From positions 124,001 to 188,000 of the forward strand of contig JARVKI010000065.1 in assembly GCA_036674765.1 (NCBI GenBank): 64,000 nucleotides of DNA, in the 5' to 3' direction. The translations under genes were made by a program, and so were the position numbers. Of this stretch, positions 57,832-64,000 are shown piece after piece. Within the stretch, counting starts at the first letter, position 1. Each line of letters opens with the position of its first letter. The notes below the pieces were generated by a model. That model did not search any database and was not told the origin of the DNA. It was given only the letters and a program-made list of their open reading frames with translations. The stretch is from Seiridium cupressi. Lineage: Eukaryota; Ascomycota; Sordariomycetes; Amphisphaeriales; Sporocadaceae.

Positions 57832-59345
57832 TCAAACCTTTCCGAGTTTCCAAGTTATTGAAATAGCACCAGGTAAGCTGTACTCAACAATACCGCTGGT
57901 CAAAAGGGCATCTTGATGCGCCAATGAGAGGGCAGTATAATGCCATGCAACCCATACGGGGTGCCAGATAACAAGGTTAATGGCAGATACCGACGTCATG
58001 TCGCGGTTCGCGTGGCTTGGTTTAGGCATCAAATCTATGAGAGTGTTAAGGGCTTGCATGACACGGGTTCTGTTGCCTTCTGATATTATAGATAGATTAT
58101 GCCGGGTATCCTCGCATCGAATATTGCTGTAGAGAAAACAGTTCGCGACCATAAGGCCCCTAGCCATCATTTGAATATGAACAACAAGCATGAGTGGCGC
58201 GAAGGAAAAGTACCAAAGAAGTCCGAGAGGGCGACCAGGGAGCTCAGTATTCATAAGTCGCATGAGGCTCTCGTAAAGGTCGCCGGGAGCAGGCCGTGGA
58301 TCACCATATGCGTCTACATCCTCTTCCTCGTTGAATGAGATATCTTGCGACTGGATGAGAAGAGCCCAGGCATCGGCAGTTGGTGCAGACCAGATATCGT
58401 CCCCACATGGAGATTCATATTTGACTTTGAGAGCAGTGAGCAGCGGCCTCACAGTGCAACAAATAGCAACCTGAGCGTCCAAATAATACAGACTATACAT
58501 GCCCCTTAGAGAGATAGGTCAGCCATTTCGAAGTGTATCTTTTGCTGGAGTAAATAATTAAGGTGAGGAGAGCGAGGTAAGAAGGTAGAATTGTCCGGAA
58601 TAGCATGTTGATATGATAGAGCAGCGCACATACTATCAGGGTGAGTTGTCATAGGTATAGGGAATGCTATGCTGCAAGTATCATGACCATAGTAAGAAAT
58701 GACTTACCTTTTGCGTTATTCATTCTCTATGAAGCGTTTCCAGGCATAATCGGGGGACAACGGCGAAGAACGAAGAAACCGGCGAGCAGCTTCTTAGCCA
58801 TGGGACGCCACAGCATCGCTATATCCACCGGCAGCACCATCCCGGAGCATTTTATATTGCCTAGCAGTGTCGACAAGCTTACGGTGAACCTCAAGAGCCG
58901 CGGGGAATAGGTCTTCATGGCAACCGTAGAAGGCGTAGTATCCGTAAAGGACATATACTTAGAAAACCCACACCTCTCGTTGTAGAGAACACTTTGAGTT
59001 ACGAATGTATGTGTCAAGCGACTTGAGGCCAGCATTGAACAGGGCGATGCTGAATGTTTGATCGTTCTGGGAATGACAAATCAAACTAATACAGCCTACT
59101 GCCTGCAGCAAGGGTTCTTGTGTTGCTGTGGCATTGAACGTTGGCTGATGCAACATCGGAAATGCACCTTGGAAGTTTTTGACATACGACTCAATGAACT
59201 GAAGAAAATTGAAGAGCCATGAGAAATTATACGACGAAAAGACGTCTTCGATAGCGTCTGAATTTCGTGGTGTACTCAGAGCTGGTGATGCAACAGTGGT
59301 TTCTCGCACGCCGGGGACTGGGTCCGACCGATGTAAAGATGACAT
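57832..59345 (-). pseudogene. Fungal-specific transcription factor (PF04082-type), broken by three stops
   Basis: Relic of a nuclear regulator with the fungal transcription-factor regulatory domain. From 59345 downward the frame reads FVKNFQGAFPMLHQPTF, then QREVWVF, a TAA stop (58959-58961), VYVLYGYYAFYGCHEDLF, and RKLVDTARQYKMLRDG. A second TAA (58794-58796) follows ASHG; a third (58716-58718) follows WKRFIENE. A likely intron (58505-58707) joins RKR to GMYSLYYLDAQVAICC, and the last exon continues to 57832. The three stops share one frame, lie inside conserved sequence and cannot be removed by canonical short introns. Each fits CAA (Gln) to TAA. No DNA-binding domain is recognisable upstream, where the same frame has more stops. 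As the only regulator in the cluster, it is the likely former cluster activator. Confidence 0.82.
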
Positions 59346-60595
59346 CCGTTTTTGTGCCCGCTGATGATGCTCCCAATTTTACGGTAATGAATCTCCATCA
59401 TAACTTTAATGTCATATGCTCATTTCTGAACAGCGAGGATCATACGCAATAATTGGAATAGGGGTCGCCATGTCTATTTGGGGTCACCGTAATGCTGTGG
59501 GTAGAGAAACGCATCAATTCTCAGAAACCTGATGTTCTGGAAGTTGTTGATCCAGCTAACAGCGACGTCACTGACGGAGTGACTGCACATTGCGTCGATA
59601 TTGAGGCCGTGAACAGCAAGAAGTGAGTTTTCCCAACTCTTGTATCCCCAGAAGGTCGAGTTCTTGCAAAGATGCGAGTTATGTTTCCATAAGTCATCCA
59701 ATATTTGTATTCAAGACTGAACCATCTTGCATTGTCTGTTATCTTTTGGATGTTGGGCCTCCTTGCAATTGAAAACTACGTTCATAAGCTGGCTATATAC
59801 GCTGACTCCAATGCGAACATTTCATCAGTAAAGTGCTGGATAATAGCTATGGAATAGAAATACAACAAACCTTGAATACTATTGATGCATTGTGAATGCT
59901 CAGTTTTGCTCGAGGGCATTTCGAGTGTGTCAGGTAGCTACGATCGTCACTCATAGCATGATGCATCTTCTCTGGGCAAGAACAGAGAAATACATGTCTT
60001 AATTCACACAATATTTTATTATAAGGGACATTGGATCGAGCGATAATTGAGGCTGTCGCATATATCAAGCGAAATCGGGGTTAGCGAACAGCTATTGCAC
60101 TGTAAAATCACCTTAACTTTACGCAGTTGACCCGTGAGGCCGTCATTTGAATCGTTGTCGATGATTTCAAAGATGGTGCACCCTATACTCCTCTATGTGT
60201 AATCAACAATGGTAATTATGGAGATGATGAATGTAAGCATAACATCTCACGAATCAAGCACACTAATCTAATAACTATGAATGAAGCATACAATTCGTTG
60301 GTGTCTCAATAATGTTGGCTCAGTACAGTGCAAGTATCAATAATCATTTATGGAATAACTGGAGTTATGCTTCAGGTGAATTGTTCTTAAGCGACTAGGC
60401 TTCCGTTTTCAACCAATGTAACGTAAGGTTAGTGCATTTAACTTACCTTGGTGCAGTGAAGATCGTCCACTTAGTTTGATGCATAGTGGGTTAACGTTCT
60501 ACGAGATAATAGCCGTGCTGTTTGTCAAGTCATAACAATTCTGTCACGCGTCATCCTCTACAATCAATTCTTGCGGCGCCAAGAAGTTCCTCAGG
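59346..60595. other. Spacer upstream of P450 and the regulator relic
   Basis: About 1.25 kb, AT-rich. It should hold the missing N-terminus of the transcription factor but shows only broken frames, for example a 75-codon minus-strand frame at 59474-59701 of no known family. The P450 promoter lies in the last few hundred bases. Confidence 0.5.
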
Positions 60596-62173
60596 ATGTC
60601 TGAGATTTTCCTACGTCCGTCTATCCTAGCCCCTGTGCTACTCCTTTCTGGTTACCTTCTTTACATGATCCGGCAAGCGATTTGGCCTTCATATTTACCG
60701 AATCTTCCAGTGGTCGGAACCAAACCGGGAGCTTGGTTCCCGCTTTTACAAGCAAGATGGCGGAATTCAACAAATTATCGTGATTTGGCGGACGAGGTGA
60801 ACCGACTCTACAAAGATAGACCATGTCTGGTGCCAATTGGGGGAAGCGAAACGGTCGTGCTACTTCCTGCTTCGGAGACTCAGCACATTACAGACCAACC
60901 TGACAATATTCTCAATATGCCCCAACCAATGATCGATGGTTTACAGTTCAAGTATACTGTGGTGGATCAGATCGTAATTGAGGATCCTATTCATCAGAAG
61001 ATTGTTGCCAGCAATCTCACTCACCAGCTGTCTAACCTTACACCGGATGTGGTCGATGAGACGCAATGGGGTTTCGAGAAGTATTGGGGAATGGACACAA
61101 CCTCATTTCAGGATGTCGTCGTCTATGACACGATGCGACGTATCATCGGTAGCGTTACAAACCGTGTTTTTGTAGGATTGCCCGTATGTCGCAACCCCGG
61201 ATTGGTGGATGCTGGCATGTCATACGCGGGTGCGCTGCCTCAGGAGGCCAGAAAGCTCCGAATGTATCCCACCTTTATGAAGCCTCTCGTAGCCCCCTTT
61301 TACACACAAGGGACCAAGAAGCATACGAGGGATTTCTACAGCATTCTCATGCCAGAGATTCACCGGCGTCTGCAAGAGTTTGACCTTCACCAAAGCAATC
61401 CAGAGAGCAAGGACTTCGAGCCGGACCATAATGACTTCTTGCAATGGTCTATTGCGCAGGCAAAAGCCCACCATGACCAAAGGATGTCTGAACCTTCCAC
61501 ACTTGCAGGGCGGGTCCTGATGCTCAATTTTGGCGCCATTCATACTACATCCTTCACAATTACCCACGCCATCTTCGATCTCATGAGCTCGAAGCAAGAG
61601 TATATAGACGAGCTGCGAGAAGAGATATCAGGTGTACTACGTAAGCATGGTGGCGAGTGGAGCAAGAAGGCCTTGGTACAGATGGAAAAGCTCGATTCAA
61701 TTGTACGCGAAAGCCTACGTCTTAATATGGTCAGCACGTTCGGTGTGCCACGTCTTGTCATTGGCAAGAACGGTTTCACGACTCGGTCAGGGGTACGTAT
61801 ACCGAAGGCGAACATTATCGCCGCGCCTGGGAAGAATATAGCGAAGGACGAGAGCATTTATCCCGATGCCGAAACCTATAAACCTTTTCGGTTTGCAGAG
61901 AAACGGAAAGACGCGGACATCGAGTACGTTCAGCGGGCTCGGCAGGCGGCCGCGACTACCAGTTCCGAGTTCCTCCCTTTTGGTCATGGCAAGCATGCCT
62001 GCCCTGGACGCTTCTTTGCAGCAACCGAGTTGAAGTTGATTCTCGGGTACATGATAATGAATTACGATATCGAAATGTTGGAGAAAAGGCCAGAGGATAT
62101 CTATGCCGGCGCTGCAAGGCTGCCGCCTATGGCGGCGAAGGTAAGAGTTCGCCGGAGGATGACCTCGACGTAA
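60596..62173 (+). CDS. Cytochrome P450 monooxygenase, kaurene-oxidase-like, single exon
   Basis: 525 aa with no introns, unlike the eight-exon P450 at the other end of the cluster. An N-terminal membrane helix (ILAPVLLLSGYLLYMI) is followed by LPNLPVVG. The ExxR is in SIVRESLRLN, a PERW-like element is ETYKPFRFAEKR, and the haem loop is FGHGKHACPGRFFA with ligand Cys469. The I helix reads LNFGAIHTTSFT: the usual acidic residue before Thr is replaced by His, which is common in fungal ent-kaurene-oxidase-type P450s. The length and C-terminal RMTST are normal. It probably performs a second oxidation of the sesquiterpene, inferred from position. Confidence 0.92.
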   Translation: MSEIFLRPSILAPVLLLSGYLLYMIRQAIWPSYLPNLPVVGTKPGAWFPLLQARWRNSTNYRDLADEVNRLYKDRPCLVPIGGSETVVLLPASETQHITDQPDNILNMPQPMIDGLQFKYTVVDQIVIEDPIHQKIVASNLTHQLSNLTPDVVDETQWGFEKYWGMDTTSFQDVVVYDTMRRIIGSVTNRVFVGLPVCRNPGLVDAGMSYAGALPQEARKLRMYPTFMKPLVAPFYTQGTKKHTRDFYSILMPEIHRRLQEFDLHQSNPESKDFEPDHNDFLQWSIAQAKAHHDQRMSEPSTLAGRVLMLNFGAIHTTSFTITHAIFDLMSSKQEYIDELREEISGVLRKHGGEWSKKALVQMEKLDSIVRESLRLNMVSTFGVPRLVIGKNGFTTRSGVRIPKANIIAAPGKNIAKDESIYPDAETYKPFRFAEKRKDADIEYVQRARQAAATTSSEFLPFGHGKHACPGRFFAATELKLILGYMIMNYDIEMLEKRPEDIYAGAARLPPMAAKVRVRRRMTST

Positions 62174-63330
62174 GGGAAGGCCTAGATTGTGGTAATTGGG
62201 GATATAAAATCAAAATCACTATACTATTGGATGATTTACCAGCCAGAGGATCGATGCTTCGCACATAAGCTATCCCACATATAGTTTTGATCAAGTCACT
62301 TGCCTCGGAAAGAAGTTAATAAACAAGCGGCATTGATGATTCCGTTGGCGAGGAAGGCGGATTGTGTAGAGGTATCCCAACACGGGACGGCCCCGGCCTT
62401 GGTAACGGCGTCGCCTCAGTGGCATGTCCGGTGGACTAATGGCAGAATCTCCTCCCTGAAGACGTGCAAAACCTCCTTAAACCAAATATGCAGAAACCAT
62501 AGTATTCTTACATAGTATACAACTAATCAAACCTATGCAATTCACCTAAACAGCAGCATATACGCACACACCCGCGATACCACAGTACAGGCCTATGCAT
62601 CGTTGGTAGTTCCCCAAGAGCCGGCGGCCGCATGCGACGTTACATAGATGACTGCACGTCAGAAGTGGGATAAAGCAGTCGCCGGCGCGAGAGAACGGGA
62701 TGGTCTACACGAAACGTGAGGATTTGGTATGCATGGCTAGAGTGCTGATCGACGGCGTAGTTCTGGTTACTTCGGCGGGGACGACCACTGATACATCATG
62801 GAAATGTGGGGAGCGCCTTAGCGAGGATCTTATCGGGCCCGAGCCCGACAATCCCCACCTAGCTTATTCTATTGTATTTTATACGGGGAATACTTGCATA
62901 CGAACTATTGATCTATAGGCTCCAGATGGTCTGTACGACAGCTACCCACCAGCAACGTTCCCTAGTTACCTGACCGTGTGGTTGCCGGGGTTTGCTCCAT
63001 GGTAATGGTTCCGTTCCAACTATGCAGTCCTTTCGGGCAAGCACTCTCAATAGCGTAAAGCTACCCGCGGTGTCTGTTCCTTCTGAGGATGTACTTTCTG
63101 CGCAAATGGACCTAGTACCTGATAGATCGCCACCTGCAGGAAAGATCCTTGTCCAATTCGCGTATGGACTTCGAGAGCAATGATTTGGTCAGAGTAAGCA
63201 GGAATCGTGACGTGATTGTTGGCCAAGGACAGCCAGAAGGCATCTTTGCTCTTGTCGGGCTCACCACGCTACGTTGATCCGTCCGACCAAAGAGCAGTTG
63301 TCGAAAGCTGCCTTGCAACAGATACGGACG
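62174..63330. other. Intergenic
   Basis: About 1.15 kb between the P450 and the serine hydrolase gene, both on plus. No gene or repeat is recognised. Confidence 0.45.
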
Positions 63331-64000
63331 ATGTCATCCATAGAATCTATATTCGAAGCAGCCGTTGACGCAAAGATCATCCCGGGTGCTGTAATAGCAG
63401 CCAGTAGCACAGATGGTTAGTTTCGGTCTGATTGCTGATCGTCTGCTTTCAAGTCCTCGTTTGCTCTTTAGTGACTAACTCCCCTTCGAACATAGGATCA
63501 TATACTTACACGGGCTCTTTTGGTGTTCGCTCATTGAAAGATGACGATGTCTCTCAGCCTTTCGGACTGGATACTGTCCTCTGGATGGGGTCTTGCACAA
63601 AGCTTATGACCGCCATAGCTGCTCTGCAGTGCGTGGAGCGCGGTCACTTCACCCTCGATGAGGACGTGACTAGGTTGCTGCCAGAACTTAGGGATATAGA
63701 AGTCCAAAAAACCCCTGAGAATGGCACGGGGCCACCTATACTTGTGAAGGCCACCAATAAGATAACGCTTCGGTACAACTCTCGATGGGCATAGTAAGAG
63801 AATGAATGCTCATCACGTCCCGTTGCAGAAATCTTCTTGATCACACTTCTGGATTGAGCTACACTAAGTTCGGCAATCTGAGTCTTCCGCTTATGGATCG
63901 ATGTCTCACACCTCTATTATTTGAACCTGGAGAAGGTTTCATGTATGGTAGTGAGTTAACCCAGTTCTTGATTCCAATATTTTTGATGCTGAAGCAGGAT
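63331..64000 (+). CDS. Beta-lactamase-fold serine hydrolase/transesterase (partial)
   Basis: The 5' part of a gene that continues past the window. Exons 63331-63415, 63496-63772 and 63829-63950 are in frame, and a donor GTGAGT begins at 63951. The N-terminus is FEAAVDAKIIPGAVIAASS. The catalytic SxxK motif is SCTK in LWMGSCTKLMTAIAALQ. KITLRNLLDHTSGLSY and LLFEPGEGFMYGS are standard class C beta-lactamase-like blocks; the Tyr in the last is the expected YxN tyrosine. Fungal members include the acyltransferase LovD and other transesterases of secondary metabolism, so acylation or deacylation of the terpenoid is a fair inference. No signal peptide is seen, arguing against a secreted lactamase. 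Confidence 0.85.

Overview
The window is nuclear DNA of a filamentous ascomycete (Pezizomycotina, most likely a Sordariomycete). The evidence is short introns of about 50-180 bp with GTRNGT donors and CTAAC-like branch sites, a HET-domain gene, a LaeA-like methyltransferase, small secreted cysteine-rich and nuclease proteins, and a terpene biosynthetic gene group. I rebuilt the gene models by joining reading frames at plausible splice sites. In every complete multi-exon model the summed exon length is a multiple of three. No cDNA or database search was available, so family names come from recognised motifs.

Left third (1-17 kb), accessory genes: a 2-oxoglutarate/Fe(II) oxygenase (+), a membrane-anchored HET protein (-), an MFS transporter (-), a secreted glycosidase-like protein (+), a LaeA-like methyltransferase (-), an amino-acid permease (-) next to a homocysteine S-methyltransferase (-), and a small secreted cysteine-rich protein (-). 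The permease/methyltransferase pair looks like an S-methylmethionine uptake-and-use module.

Middle (18-48.5 kb), housekeeping genes: porphobilinogen deaminase (HEM3) converging on the glycine-cleavage H protein (GCV3), a Spg1/Tem1 GTPase, a small mitochondrial membrane protein, CAND1/TIP120, the Rag GTPase Gtr1, a secreted DUF1524 HNH nuclease, the Cdc48 adaptor Shp1/p47, the mitochondrial outer-membrane insertase Mim1, the inner-membrane insertase Oxa1, and a DUF1688 protein (Urc4). A 539-bp non-coding MITE with about 60-bp terminal inverted repeats and a perfect 9-bp target-site duplication sits about 0.3 kb upstream of GCV3.

Right part (50-64 kb), a candidate sesquiterpenoid cluster: a P450 (-) and an aristolochene-synthase-like terpene cyclase (+) share a divergent promoter. 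They are followed by an HSL-type esterase (-), a fungal transcription factor (-) carrying three in-frame TAA stops, a second intron-poor P450 (+), and a beta-lactamase-fold serine hydrolase/transesterase (+) that runs off the window. The stops all fit CAA-to-TAA changes, the signature of repeat-induced point mutation (RIP). The cluster therefore seems to have an intact enzyme set but a dead local regulator. The cyclase would make the hydrocarbon skeleton, the P450s would oxidise it, and the esterase and transesterase would add or remove acyl groups.

No rRNA, tRNA or CRISPR feature could be supported. Several long spacers (notably 42.6-46.5, 31.7-33.8, 16.1-18.0 and 48.5-50.3 kb) hold no recognisable gene.
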